64,000 bases of DNA. It comes from an uncultured Flavobacteriaceae bacterium (GTDB lineage Bacteria > Bacteroidota > Bacteroidia > Flavobacteriales > Flavobacteriaceae). Of the stretch, positions 9,034 to 17,987 are shown piece after piece. The stretch spans positions 183,759-247,758 of the forward strand of contig CANMFO010000004.1 in NCBI GenBank assembly GCA_947497245.1, given 5' to 3'. The position numbers were made by a program, and so were the translations under genes. The stretch's first letter is position 1; each line of letters begins with the position of its first letter. Under the pieces are notes generated by a model that saw nothing but the letters and a program-made list of their open reading frames with translations, did not search any database and was not told the origin of the DNA.

Positions 9034-10086
9034 ATGAAGCGCCTCAAATATTGGAGATTTCTGATGTTACTTTTCCTGGCCATTGGTCTGTTCCAATCCT
9101 GTGAAAAGGATATGGATGATATTGTTGCCCCAACCTCAATTACCGACACAACGGGGACCGACACCAAGGATGAAGAACCGGATCCAGGGCCAAATCCGGA
9201 TGTCGGAAGTGGCGAACAGGGAGGGGACTCGGACAATGACCCCCCTGCTGAAGGTGATCCGGGCAGCATAACGCTGTATTCCGTGGAAGGTGGCAACCTT
9301 ATAAAACAAAAGGACTTTAAGGTCTCGGGAAAGGAGCTGGAGTTGCAAAAGGATACAAACAAACATCAGGAAATCTGGGAACTGACCAAGAAGATCATTC
9401 CTCCGAACTACCTATCAAAGATGAGCGAGTTTATGATTTTTGCGGGTGAGGGAGATGGTACGGCGGGCTATGTTTTTAACACCGCCACGGATCTATCGAA
9501 GTGGCAAATGGGCATTGCCATCGATTTTGCATATGAGGGAGGCTTCAATGCCGGGGGGGAGCTCGCCTACACCATCATTCACGAGTTTGGGCATATTTTG
9601 ACCTTGGACAATACACAGGTGGACGCCTCGGTATCCGAGGACAAGTGTGAAAACTATTTTGTTGGGGAAGGTTGTGCAAGAACCAGCTCCTATATCAATA
9701 AAACCTATAAAAAAGGCTGGGCGGATATCTGGGACGCATTCTTAAAAGTGCGGGACGCGGAGAGCGAAAGTGCTTCAGAGGAGTTTTACAACAAATACAG
9801 GGACCGTTTTGTAACAGGATATGCCTCCACCAATCCGGGAGAGGACATTGCCGAGGTATTCGCCACATTTGTCACAAGGAACGGAGGGGTAAACGGCAGC
9901 ACCATTGCCGAGCAGAAAATACAGATTATGTACGATCATCCGGAACTGATAGAATTGCGGAATTTCATCAGGGGCAATACCGCAACCGCCAAAGGAAGAA
10001 GTTATTTGCCGGTAGCCGGCTCGTGGAAGAAGGCGGCCACGTTTGGAAACCCCAAAAAATCGCACTGCTCCCGACCTGCAAAGTAA
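9034..10086 (+). CDS. secreted zincin-type metallopeptidase lipoprotein
   Basis: A signal peptide ends in a lipobox (LFQSC, lipidated Cys23), followed by a long acidic Pro/Asp/Gly linker (30-78) that would hold the domain away from the membrane. The catalytic motif is HEFGH (His183-Glu184-Phe-Gly-His187) followed by ILTLD, giving HExxHxxxxxD-like spacing as in several Bacteroidota surface zincins. Downstream, GYASTNPGEDIAEVFATFV gives a likely third metal ligand (Glu). The substrate is not deducible. It starts a plus-strand run of exported proteins. Confidence 0.85.
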   Translation: MKRLKYWRFLMLLFLAIGLFQSCEKDMDDIVAPTSITDTTGTDTKDEEPDPGPNPDVGSGEQGGDSDNDPPAEGDPGSITLYSVEGGNLIKQKDFKVSGKELELQKDTNKHQEIWELTKKIIPPNYLSKMSEFMIFAGEGDGTAGYVFNTATDLSKWQMGIAIDFAYEGGFNAGGELAYTIIHEFGHILTLDNTQVDASVSEDKCENYFVGEGCARTSSYINKTYKKGWADIWDAFLKVRDAESESASEEFYNKYRDRFVTGYASTNPGEDIAEVFATFVTRNGGVNGSTIAEQKIQIMYDHPELIELRNFIRGNTATAKGRSYLPVAGSWKKAATFGNPKKSHCSRPAK

Positions 10087-10145
10087 ATTCCGGAATACGG
10101 GTGCTTTGGGTCCGATCCCAAGGCGTCCATTGAAAAAAAACAACA

Positions 10146-10601
10146 ATGAAAAAGGTGGTAATGATTCTGATCTTGGCCCTCTTCTCTTGCAAACCGGGGA
10201 AGAACAAGGGAGCGGGCACGGACAAAAAGAATGTTCTTTTGTACTATGCCAAAGGACCTTGTTTGGGAAGGTGTCCCGTATACCACTTGTGGGTTTTTAC
10301 CGATGGGACCATCCTGTACAAAGGCGTGGACAAGGGAGATCAAAAAAAGGAAATTAAAAGTAGGCTGTCATCCAATGCGATTGCAGATCTGGTAATGCTC
10401 TTGGATAGCGATTTGGTCCGACCCATGCGCCTTAACAGAATACGGGACATACCGGTGACCACCTTGAAATTTGATGGCAAAGAATATGAATACCACGCCT
10501 CCCAGGTTAAGGGGCAGTTAAAAAAAGTCAATTTAAAAATTGAGGGATGGGTAACACAATTAAGCTTGGACCTGCCCATAAACTCGGAACGGGAAAAATG
10601 A
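10146..10601 (+). CDS. DUF6438-type lipoprotein
   Basis: The 151-residue protein has a short signal with lipobox ALFSC (Cys15). The pattern LLYYAKGPCLGRCPVYHLWVF followed by DGTILYKG is that of DUF6438 proteins, small Bacteroidota lipoproteins with two conserved Cys in CxGxCPxY. Function is unknown. It overlaps the next gene by 4 bases (ATGA). Confidence 0.8.
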   Translation: MKKVVMILILALFSCKPGKNKGAGTDKKNVLLYYAKGPCLGRCPVYHLWVFTDGTILYKGVDKGDQKKEIKSRLSSNAIADLVMLLDSDLVRPMRLNRIRDIPVTTLKFDGKEYEYHASQVKGQLKKVNLKIEGWVTQLSLDLPINSEREK

Positions 10602-11224
10602 TGAAAAACCTATCAAGGGCAGTATTGGTTTTATATGCGATAGCGGGAATCGTTTCTTTTACCTCATGCAACAAGGATGATATAGGGCCAAATGGAGATC
10701 AAAGAACTTTTGGAATTTTCAGCGTCTTGGCGGGAGATACGGTTATTGCCATGAACGGCACCATAAACGGCAAAACCCCCTCGGATTTTGATAAACTGGT
10801 AAAAGCCTTCCCCAAGGCAAAAAAGATAAATATGATCCTGTGTCCGGGCTCTGAAGACGATGAAGCGAATCTCCTCGTATCTAAAAAAATGCACGACCAA
10901 GGCTTTGCCTTTCATCTTTTTTCGACATCGGTAGTAGCATCGGGCGCGGTTGATATGTACGTCGCAGGAATCAAGAGGACCCGGGAGTTGGGAAGTAAAA
11001 TAGGGGTACACGCATGGGGAGCGGGCTCGGGAGAACCTGCAGCCACTTCGTATCCCAGAGGACATAAGGAGCACCTAAAATACATTGACTACTATGTATC
11101 TGTTGGTTTTACACAAAAGCAGGCAGAGGATTTTTATTATTTCACCATCAATGCCGCCTCGGCCGATGATATCCATTATATGACGGAAATGGAAATAGAA
11201 ACCTATGGGCTCACGAAGGGGTAG
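10598..11224 (+). CDS. lipoprotein with ClpP/crotonase-like (COG3904-type) fold
   Basis: The start is the ATG at 10598, which overlaps the previous stop and opens a signal peptide with lipobox SFTSC; an in-frame ATG at 10547 would place 17 polar residues before it. After a beta strand, GKTPSDFDKLVKAFPKAKKI and MILCPGSEDDEANLLVSKKM match the GGSxxEA turn of ClpP/crotonase-fold periplasmic proteins. VVASGAVDMYVAGIKRT and SKIGVHAWG fit the region that carries Ser-Ala-Cys and Gly-Val-His in COG3904. The nucleophile position is Ser-Gly-Ala here, so activity is uncertain. Confidence 0.68.
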   Translation: MMKNLSRAVLVLYAIAGIVSFTSCNKDDIGPNGDQRTFGIFSVLAGDTVIAMNGTINGKTPSDFDKLVKAFPKAKKINMILCPGSEDDEANLLVSKKMHDQGFAFHLFSTSVVASGAVDMYVAGIKRTRELGSKIGVHAWGAGSGEPAATSYPRGHKEHLKYIDYYVSVGFTQKQAEDFYYFTINAASADDIHYMTEMEIETYGLTKG

Positions 11225-11285
11225 TGGAAAAGGGAATGCCCGAAACGGCAATTTAAAGAATGGTCAACTATAAAATAAGAGCATT

Positions 11286-11978
11286 ATGAACAGGAAAGGA
11301 TTCATTAAAAAAGTGGGAATGGGCGCAATGATCGCTCCAATTCTGCCAACGGCATTGGTTTCGTGCGATAAGAACGATGACAACGACCCAACCACCAACC
11401 AGGGAAATTGTACCGTTTCGGCCGCCGAAACGGATGGGCCATTTCCCATAAAGACCCCAGCAGATCGGGTTAGGGAAAACATCGTTGGGAACCGCAAGGG
11501 GGTCGCGTTGATGATCAACTTGACCATTCAGAATACCAACAAGGAATGTGCGGCCCTGGCAGATGCCCTTGTAGATATTTGGCAATGTGATGCCGCAGGA
11601 AATTATTCCGAATACAACAACCAGTTGGACGGGAATTTTACCAATGAACATTTTCTGAGAGGAAGACAAACCACCAATGCCAACGGCAAGGTATCCTTTG
11701 TCAGTGTGTATCCCGGTTGGTACCCAGGACGGGCCCCCCACCTTCACTTGGAAATACGGAATGGCTCGGGCAAATCGCTATTGATCACGCAAATCGCCTT
11801 TCCGGAGGCTATTTCGAAAGTGGTTTACGCAACCCAGGGCTATAAGGGTAATTTCGATACCCCAAACACCAGCGATGGAATATTCTCCGATAGTTTGACA
11901 CATAACCTGGCCGACTCCCTAACCGGGAATACTACGGATGGCTATACCCTGACCAAAATCATTAAAGTAGCGGGGTAA
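11286..11978 (+). CDS. exported intradiol ring-cleavage dioxygenase-fold protein
   Basis: The protein has a signal region with a lipobox-like LVSC (Cys27). The intradiol fold follows: ETDGPF entry (49-53), DIWQCDAAGNYSEY (Tyr107 as likely iron ligand), and YPGWYPGRAPHLHLEI, giving Tyr146, His152 and His154. All four Fe(III) ligands of protocatechuate/catechol 1,2-dioxygenases are therefore visible. Exported members are common in Bacteroidota and their natural aromatic substrates are largely unknown. The family is firm; a catabolic pathway is not shown by neighbours. Confidence 0.86.
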   Translation: MNRKGFIKKVGMGAMIAPILPTALVSCDKNDDNDPTTNQGNCTVSAAETDGPFPIKTPADRVRENIVGNRKGVALMINLTIQNTNKECAALADALVDIWQCDAAGNYSEYNNQLDGNFTNEHFLRGRQTTNANGKVSFVSVYPGWYPGRAPHLHLEIRNGSGKSLLITQIAFPEAISKVVYATQGYKGNFDTPNTSDGIFSDSLTHNLADSLTGNTTDGYTLTKIIKVAG

Positions 11979-12011
11979 GCATAGAATGGACATCCCGGAA
12001 CGGACGGGCCA

Positions 12012-13301
12012 CTATTTTTTGTCCAGGGCCAAAATGGTATGCAATAGTACATTGGCCCCGTTCGCCATGTCCCCGGCCGAGGTAAATTCTTTTGGGGAGT
12101 GGCTGATTCCCCCTTTGCTGGGTACAAAAATCATTCCTGTGGGCGCAATTCGGGCCATATCCTGTGCATCGTGGCCCGCACCACTCGGCATTTTGATGGT
12201 GGAGAGGCCCAGTTTTTTGGAGGAACGTTCAATTTCCCTTTGAATGGATTTGTCGGTCAGTGCGGGATCGGAGGTCGTATCCAAGGGGTGGAATTCAATT
12301 TTTACATGGGTCGCTGCAGCGATTTCCGCCCCTTTGCGCTTTATGGCTTGAAATACACTTTCTATGACCTCGGAAGAAAGGTCGCGAATTTCCAAACTGG
12401 TGACGACCTTTCCCGGAATCACGTTGGGCGCTCCGGGATCGGCCTTGATTCGACCCACGGTACCTACCTGTTTTCCATCAAAGCTGTTAGTGATCTCGTT
12501 GACGGCCACAATGAATTTGGCCGCGGCCAAGAGGGCATCCTGTCTGGCGTTCATGGGCGTGGTGCCGGCATGGTTGGCAAAGCCGGTAAATTCCACGTCC
12601 CACCATTTGAGTCCCACTATGCCTTCCACGACCCCGATGTCCAATCCTTTTTGCTCCAAAATACCCCCTTGTTCAATATGCAGTTCCAGGAAAGCGGCCA
12701 TGTCCCCTTTTTTTCGTTCCACCTCGGCAATGCGGGTGGTGTCGCCACCAAGTCGCATGATGCCCTCGCCCATCGAATAGCCCGTATTATTGACCACTCC
12801 CAATGCCTTTTTGGTCAGATGTCCACTCATGGCGCGGCTGCCCATGACCCCACCTTCCTCATTGGAAAAGATGATCACTTCCAAAGGATGTCGGGTCTTG
12901 ATCATATTTTCGTTCAGTACTTCAATGACTTCCAGTGCCGCCATTGCCCCTACACAACCGTCATAGTTGCCGCCGTGCGGTACCCTGTCGATATGGGAAC
13001 CGAAAGAAACAGGTTTTTTGGAATCATCGGAACCTTGGCGGGTACCAATGATATTTCCTGCAAAATCGGTGTACACGGCCATCCCCAGGTTGGCCATGGT
13101 GTTCACCACCCAGTTCCGCGATTCCATATCGGCATCGCTGAAGGCCACCCGCTCGGTTTCCCCATTGTCCTGTAGGCCGAATTTGGCCAATTCAAAAATG
13201 CGTTTTTCCAAACGGTCCTGGTTGATGGTGGGCCGGGATCTTTGTGCAAGCGCCATCGCACATCCAAGAAAAAAAAGAAAGATTGGAAGAGGTAAAGGCA
13301 T
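12012..13301 (-). CDS. secreted M20-family hydantoinase/carbamoylase-type amidase
   Basis: The 429-residue protein has a signal peptide (cleaved near MALAQ, residue 20) followed by the M20 amidase fold. Metal ligands are His103 (GSHIDRVPHGG), Asp114 (NYDGCVGA), Glu148/Glu149 (FSNEEGG) and the LELHIEQG motif near 210. GAGHDAQDM near the C-terminus completes the site. These are hallmarks of N-carbamoyl-L-amino acid hydrolase, allantoate amidohydrolase and ureidoglycolase. Export is common for Bacteroidota members. The exact substrate cannot be chosen. Confidence 0.9.
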   Translation of the reverse strand: MPLPLPIFLFFLGCAMALAQRSRPTINQDRLEKRIFELAKFGLQDNGETERVAFSDADMESRNWVVNTMANLGMAVYTDFAGNIIGTRQGSDDSKKPVSFGSHIDRVPHGGNYDGCVGAMAALEVIEVLNENMIKTRHPLEVIIFSNEEGGVMGSRAMSGHLTKKALGVVNNTGYSMGEGIMRLGGDTTRIAEVERKKGDMAAFLELHIEQGGILEQKGLDIGVVEGIVGLKWWDVEFTGFANHAGTTPMNARQDALLAAAKFIVAVNEITNSFDGKQVGTVGRIKADPGAPNVIPGKVVTSLEIRDLSSEVIESVFQAIKRKGAEIAAATHVKIEFHPLDTTSDPALTDKSIQREIERSSKKLGLSTIKMPSGAGHDAQDMARIAPTGMIFVPSKGGISHSPKEFTSAGDMANGANVLLHTILALDKK

Positions 13302-13607
13302 AGGAGGAAAATTTAGCCTGAAAGTATGAAATTAATTTTTGGTATGTACCGTTTCCATGTGGTACAAAGGGATGTTTTTTCGTCTGTGCCGGGCTACATA
13401 CCGTGAAAAAGAAAAAAAACGGTTGTACCGAAAGAACATGTGCGGGACTCTTAAATTCCAGACTCCCCTTTTGACAGGGCCCTTCCATAATTTCTTTATG
13501 AATGCACGAAACGGTTTCGATCGTACCGTTTTAGGAAAGGAGAAGTACGGGATATCTTCCGAATCTTAATGGGGTCTGAAGGAGCGTTCCAGCTACTTGG
13601 CCAGCGA
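13302..13607. other. 306-base intergenic stretch
   Basis: No gene is supported. A 7-bp inverted repeat AAACGGT / ACCGTTT occupies 13509-13531 with a 9-base loop. Related GTACCGTTT or AAACGGTTGTACC strings occur near 13342 and 13418. They might be repeated operator half-sites for the minus-strand amidase gene whose start is at 13301, but this is speculative. Confidence 0.3.
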
Positions 13608-14000
13608 TTACAATGGATACACCAATACCGCCTTGCCATTTTCGCAGGCTACATCACTCGGGCTTTGGACCAGGGCACAGTCCGAAAAGATCCCCCATTT
13701 GGCATTGAACTGATTTTCATCGTTTCTGTACTGTTCCAACTTGGCAAAAAATTGTACGGTGTCTATGGAGACCGCATAGGCAATATAACCTTTAGGGCCA
13801 CCACAGGCCTTACTGCCGATTGGGGCGAACCTCCAGTCATCGGAATCCTCACAGCTTACACTTTCGGAAATGTCCACCAGATTTTCGAGTGTTTCGTTCA
13901 AGAGCAACCTTTCCTGCTCTATGGTCAAACCTCCGTTGTCGTTGTTACAGGAGCTTGTTCCAAATACAAATAACAAGCCCAAAATAAGTGATGGCCTCAT
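13608..14000 (-). CDS. small lipoprotein, unrecognised family
   Basis: The 130-residue protein has a signal peptide with lipobox GTSSC (Cys18), an acidic helix (EQERLLLNETLENLVDISES) and then CEDSDDWRFAPIGSKACGGP, where two Cys probably form a disulfide. Similar small lipoproteins occur in Flavobacteriia without known function. It lies 88 bases after the last flexirubin gene on the same strand, so it may be read through from that operon, but nothing else ties it to the pathway. Confidence 0.72.
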   Translation of the reverse strand: MRPSLILGLLFVFGTSSCNNDNGGLTIEQERLLLNETLENLVDISESVSCEDSDDWRFAPIGSKACGGPKGYIAYAVSIDTVQFFAKLEQYRNDENQFNAKWGIFSDCALVQSPSDVACENGKAVLVYPL

Positions 14001-14088
14001 GTTTTTTTTTTAATAGACGCAGAAAACCGCGTTTGGTTGCGACCGATCTTGGAATATCTGCCGCAAAGCATTTTTTTGTACAGGGTTT

Positions 14089-15387
14089 TCAATCGTTCCT
14101 GGCCCGCCTGTCGATTACGCTGATAGGCTTTCTTCCCAATTTTGACATCCGCAGTTTTTGGATCTCCTCCGAAGGGCGGAATTCGATGGCGGGGGTGACC
14201 CGTAGCTTGGATCGAAAGTGGTCTTTGATATCCCGCAATAGGTCGTCGCTTGGGGAATTTGTTGCAATTTTAATAAGAATCTCGTCCGTACCGATGCTGT
14301 TATGGTCGATTTCGATAACAAAGCTGGTGACTTCGGCAAAATCGTTCAGGGCGTTGTGCATGGCGGGGGGATAAAGTGTGGTACCCTTGTATTTCACCAT
14401 TTGTTTTTTACGGCCGACCACCGATCCCAGGCGCAATGTATTCCGACCACAGTCGCAGGCCCGATCATGGGCCACTACAATGTCCCCTGTTTTGAACCGC
14501 AATAGGGGCATGGCCTCCACGCCCAGGGTAGTGATCGTGAGTTCCCCCTCCGAACCTGGGCGCACTGGATTTTCGCTTTCATCCAAAAGCTCCACGATGA
14601 TCAACTCGGGATGGTGGTGCCCCCCCTGTTGTTGTTCACATTCGGTAAAGGCCGTGCTCATTTCGGTGGAGGCATAGGTAGAATAGAGTTCAATGTCCCA
14701 GGCCGATTTGATCTTGCTTCCCAAAACATTCAGTGAGAAGTCCTGGTCGCGTAGGGCCTCTCCGATACATATGGCACCTTTGACGCCCGAACGGGCCAGA
14801 TCGATTCCATGCTGGTCGGCATATTCGATCAAGATCAATAGAAAGGAAGGGACCACGATCAAATAACTGGGCTTGAATTTAAGAATGGTATCCCACTGCA
14901 GTTCCGGGATCCCCGCGCCAACCCGGACAATACCTGCGCCCAACTCCCTGGCCCCCAAAAAGTACGCAAGTCCGGCCATGAACCTGCGGTCCATCGTAGT
15001 GGTCAACTGCAATATGTCCTCATCCCCAACACCGGCACAGCTAAAGGAGATGGCTTCGTTGTAGGCCAGACGGTCGAGATCGTTATCGGTAAGGGCAATG
15101 GTCACAGGCTCGCCCAATGTACCTGAAGTGGTCACGAAATCCACGATCTTGGTACGGGGAACACATAAAAAATCATCATTGAACTGTTGCAATTGCTCTT
15201 TGGAAGTGGTCGGAACGTGCACCAAATCTTCCAAAGTGTTGATGGAGGACAGGTCCAGTCCATGTTCTTGGAACAATCGTTGGTAATAGGGCGAACTACT
15301 TTGCAGGTACTCCAAAAGCTCTTTCAGTTTTTGTTCTTGGTACATTTTGATTTCGGAGGCACTGGCCTGTTCTATTTCGGGTATCAT
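14089..15387 (-). CDS. PaaK-like adenylate-forming ligase, flexirubin cluster
   Basis: The 432-residue protein is a phenylacetate-CoA-ligase-type acyl-activating enzyme. It has TTSGTLGEP (86-94, P-loop), YASTEM (238-243), RFKTGD (297-302), a CDCG pair (311-314) that may bind zinc, GRKKQMVKYKG (325-335), and a C-terminal RMSKLGRKP with the probable catalytic lysine. By position in a flexirubin cluster it should activate a hydroxycinnamate made by the ammonia lyase at 42992, or another acyl group, for loading onto an ACP. It overlaps the C45 gene by 4 bases and ends the operon. Confidence 0.9.
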   Translation of the reverse strand: MIPEIEQASASEIKMYQEQKLKELLEYLQSSSPYYQRLFQEHGLDLSSINTLEDLVHVPTTSKEQLQQFNDDFLCVPRTKIVDFVTTSGTLGEPVTIALTDNDLDRLAYNEAISFSCAGVGDEDILQLTTTMDRRFMAGLAYFLGARELGAGIVRVGAGIPELQWDTILKFKPSYLIVVPSFLLILIEYADQHGIDLARSGVKGAICIGEALRDQDFSLNVLGSKIKSAWDIELYSTYASTEMSTAFTECEQQQGGHHHPELIIVELLDESENPVRPGSEGELTITTLGVEAMPLLRFKTGDIVVAHDRACDCGRNTLRLGSVVGRKKQMVKYKGTTLYPPAMHNALNDFAEVTSFVIEIDHNSIGTDEILIKIATNSPSDDLLRDIKDHFRSKLRVTPAIEFRPSEEIQKLRMSKLGRKPISVIDRRARND

Positions 15388-17066
15388 AAAGTGGATCGTC
15401 GCTGCAACTTTTTAATGTATTTTTCTACTTTTTTTCTACTGGGCAAGGTGGTTATTTCCTTGGTCTCCGCTTTCCTAAAGGCGGCGAGGGCCAATCGGTC
15501 GTACCCTTTTTTAAAGTAGTACGTTCCGATCAAATAGTGCACCTCCCAAAATTCCGGGTTGCTCTCCTCAAATTCTTTGATCGCCCCTGCCTTTACACGT
15601 TCTCCGGATGCAATGGCCGCCGAAACTTCCTTGGACAGTTTCCGATAGCGTTGATATTGCCCGAAGGCCTCAGTTTGTATAAAGGGGTCTTTTTGGATAT
15701 TCCCGTACTTTCTGGAAACGGATACGGCCCTGGGATTGTTTTTCCCCGTTTCAAAGACCGTGTTTAGGTCATAGGCCACAAATTCTCCCAATTGGTAGGG
15801 GTTGCTCGACACCCAGACGAGGAGATCTTCCGGTTGGAAGACGATCCCATGATGCGCCAGCAATTGGTTCAAGGCTTTTTCGTTTCCATAACCGATGTCC
15901 TTTCCTCCCAGGCCCCTGGTATCCCTGAGCAGGTCAACCGCCAGCTTTGGGGTCATTTTTGGATTTTCGTCCAACAGTTCCTCCATCCGCTCATAGCGGT
16001 ACTGGGAATGGCTTTCAAGAATATGCCTTTGATTGTCCCTGTCGTTGGCATAAGCCGCACTTTGGAAATGGTTGGAGCAGATCAATTGATTGGAACTCCC
16101 CACTTCGTACACCCCAAATTTTTTAGGGGATACCTCGATGATAACCGCTTTTTTGTCCTTGGCGCTTCCAACAAAAATCGACTCTGAAACAAATACCTTT
16201 CGCTTTTTGGCAATGGCAATGGCCTCCTCAATGTTGGAGGCGTATTGCAGAATTTCCCGGGTCACGATCGAAATAGGGGTCTTCGCCACCAAGGGGATGG
16301 ATGATTTCCCCGCGTTGATGGTCAGGGTCAGCCCCTGGTCGTTCATGCCCGAGAGTACCCCGATAAAACCGCCCCAGGTAACCGACATGAACTTATGCCC
16401 CTTATCCGGTGCCACAAAGGCGATGATCTTATTTTTGGCAAATTCGTCCCCCGCATAGAAATCGAAGTTACGGCCAATGAGCAGCTTGCCATCCGCTGTA
16501 TGATCGCCCCAAGCCGCAAAGGAGGAACAGCCCACCAAAGCAAGATCCTGCAGGGCATGCCCAATGTCATGCGCTCCATGGAAGTAGAGCACCCTGGGGT
16601 AGGGCTCGGCGACATGGTCATAGTCCTTGGAGGCATATTGGGAGATGCCGTAGATTTCGGCCTTGTACTGGGAATCGACATTCAGGTACATCTTTCTGTT
16701 GTACCAGGCCAGAAATTTCTTGAGCAGTTTCTGTTTCCCTTCCGAGGGTACCAGCTCGTTGATCTTGTTTATAAAAACGGTTTCCTGCCAATTGAACAGT
16801 TCTTGGGTAAGGCTTCCGGTCTTTAGGCCAATTTCCAAAGGGTCCCCGTTCACATAGAGCTCCCAAAGCCCTTGCTTGTTCTTGGTGAGAAAATTGTTGC
16901 CCAGGACAAAGGAGGAATCGGACAGTTGCACACGTTCTGGAATCTCAGCATTGTACGTGCTGATATCGGGAAGATCGCGCAAGGATCGCGCCACGCCACA
17001 GGAGGCAAGGATCAGGATCAGGCCCAGGCCCAGGAAGATGTTTTTTATGAATCTGGTTTTTGGCAT
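15384..17066 (-). CDS. C45-family autoproteolytic acyltransferase/hydrolase lipoprotein
   Basis: I choose the ATG at 17066 because it gives a lipoprotein signal (LILASC, Cys23); a TTG at 17099 would add 11 polar residues. The Ntn-hydrolase nucleophile is Cys180 in LVGCSSFAAWG, exposed after self-cleavage, with GRNFDF (Arg199, Asn200, Asp202) as the conserved substrate or oxyanion region. The fold is related to acyl-CoA:6-APA acyltransferase. Residues after about 490 look like a TPR-type tail. Homologues accompany flexirubin clusters. A role in transferring or removing an acyl group outside the cytoplasm is plausible but not established. Confidence 0.85.
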   Translation of the reverse strand: MPKTRFIKNIFLGLGLILILASCGVARSLRDLPDISTYNAEIPERVQLSDSSFVLGNNFLTKNKQGLWELYVNGDPLEIGLKTGSLTQELFNWQETVFINKINELVPSEGKQKLLKKFLAWYNRKMYLNVDSQYKAEIYGISQYASKDYDHVAEPYPRVLYFHGAHDIGHALQDLALVGCSSFAAWGDHTADGKLLIGRNFDFYAGDEFAKNKIIAFVAPDKGHKFMSVTWGGFIGVLSGMNDQGLTLTINAGKSSIPLVAKTPISIVTREILQYASNIEEAIAIAKKRKVFVSESIFVGSAKDKKAVIIEVSPKKFGVYEVGSSNQLICSNHFQSAAYANDRDNQRHILESHSQYRYERMEELLDENPKMTPKLAVDLLRDTRGLGGKDIGYGNEKALNQLLAHHGIVFQPEDLLVWVSSNPYQLGEFVAYDLNTVFETGKNNPRAVSVSRKYGNIQKDPFIQTEAFGQYQRYRKLSKEVSAAIASGERVKAGAIKEFEESNPEFWEVHYLIGTYYFKKGYDRLALAAFRKAETKEITTLPSRKKVEKYIKKLQRRSTL

Positions 17067-17105
17067 GGATTCAATGGGTGATTTTTGATAAATGTTCAAT
17101 GCTTA

Positions 17106-17987
17106 TTACGAATTCCGAATCCTCTGCAAATTCCGCTCGGTTCGTTTGATGGCCCATGTCTCCTTACGGTCCAACCATTTTTGTCCCCAGTGTTTTCGGG
17201 TAAAATTGTCTATATGGCGCATTATGAACACGTTGTACATCATGGTCGCAAATCGCTTGGGATTCCGTGGCAATGCCCTTAGGGTCATTGAAAACCCACC
17301 GTTGAGATACCGTATGGAATGCCAATAGCCACTGGGCATGTACAGGGCATCTCCATGCTTCATTTCGGCCCGGATGCCCTGAGCGTATTGCAGGGCGGGA
17401 TATTTATTGAAATCAGGATTGTCCATGTCAATAGCGTCAATGTTATGGATACTAAAGGGCACCTTGTACAGATATTTCGTCTGGGCCGGAGAGAAAAGGT
17501 TCACCACTTTGTCCCCATCAAAATGAAAGTGCATGCAGTCGGGCAAGTCAATATCGTAATGCATAAAGACCTTGCTCTTGCCCCCGCCGAAAAAAAGAGC
17601 GGGTAGTTTCTTAAAAAATTTGAGGCCTAGATCGGGGTATTGAAAGTCTTCCAAAAGCCCGGGCATTTCTTTAAGGATATTGTAAAAGAAAATCCGAAGG
17701 TCTGTGGGTCGGGTCTTTAGGATCTCGATATAATCGTACAATCTCATTTCCTTGACCGGGGCATACACGCTCTGTTTGTCCCTGGCCGGTTCGTTGTTGT
17801 ACAAGGGGACAATTTGGTCTCCAGCGCGCTGCTGTACATAGTCCAGCTTCCATTTTTCATAGGCAGGCCATTCTTTGGTCAATCCTGTGATCAAAACCGG
17901 AAGTTGTGGCTTATAGAAGTTTTCGACAAAGTCTTTTCTCGATATGTTTTCGACCCGTGTGACCGGGCTGGTCGCGAATTGTCCCAT
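17106..17987 (-). CDS. JmjC/cupin-8-type Fe(II)/2-oxoglutarate oxygenase-like protein
   Basis: The 293-residue protein has the cupin-like (Cupin_8) order: an N-terminal FYKPQLPVLITGLTKEWPA block, then FMHYDIDLPDCMHFHFDG, giving the His143-x-Asp145 iron dyad, and SGYWHSIRYL with the distal His223. Related proteins hydroxylate proteins or small molecules using 2-oxoglutarate. A role in flexirubin tailoring, perhaps ring or chain hydroxylation, is inferred only from its place in the operon. A single base separates it from the oxidoreductase gene upstream (17987 shared). Confidence 0.85.
   Translation of the reverse strand: MGQFATSPVTRVENISRKDFVENFYKPQLPVLITGLTKEWPAYEKWKLDYVQQRAGDQIVPLYNNEPARDKQSVYAPVKEMRLYDYIEILKTRPTDLRIFFYNILKEMPGLLEDFQYPDLGLKFFKKLPALFFGGGKSKVFMHYDIDLPDCMHFHFDGDKVVNLFSPAQTKYLYKVPFSIHNIDAIDMDNPDFNKYPALQYAQGIRAEMKHGDALYMPSGYWHSIRYLNGGFSMTLRALPRNPKRFATMMYNVFIMRHIDNFTRKHWGQKWLDRKETWAIKRTERNLQRIRNS

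Noticed and set aside
11979-11990. AAGCATAGAAT near 11979 as a fourth copy of the GTAGCATAGA element
   Set aside because: It matches only partly and sits between convergent genes, where an operator is unlikely.
14001-14088. Possible terminator at the end of the flexirubin operon
   Set aside because: Only a 4-bp stem (ACGC/GCGT) and a T-run were found; too weak to call, and read-through to the lipoprotein at 13608 is possible.
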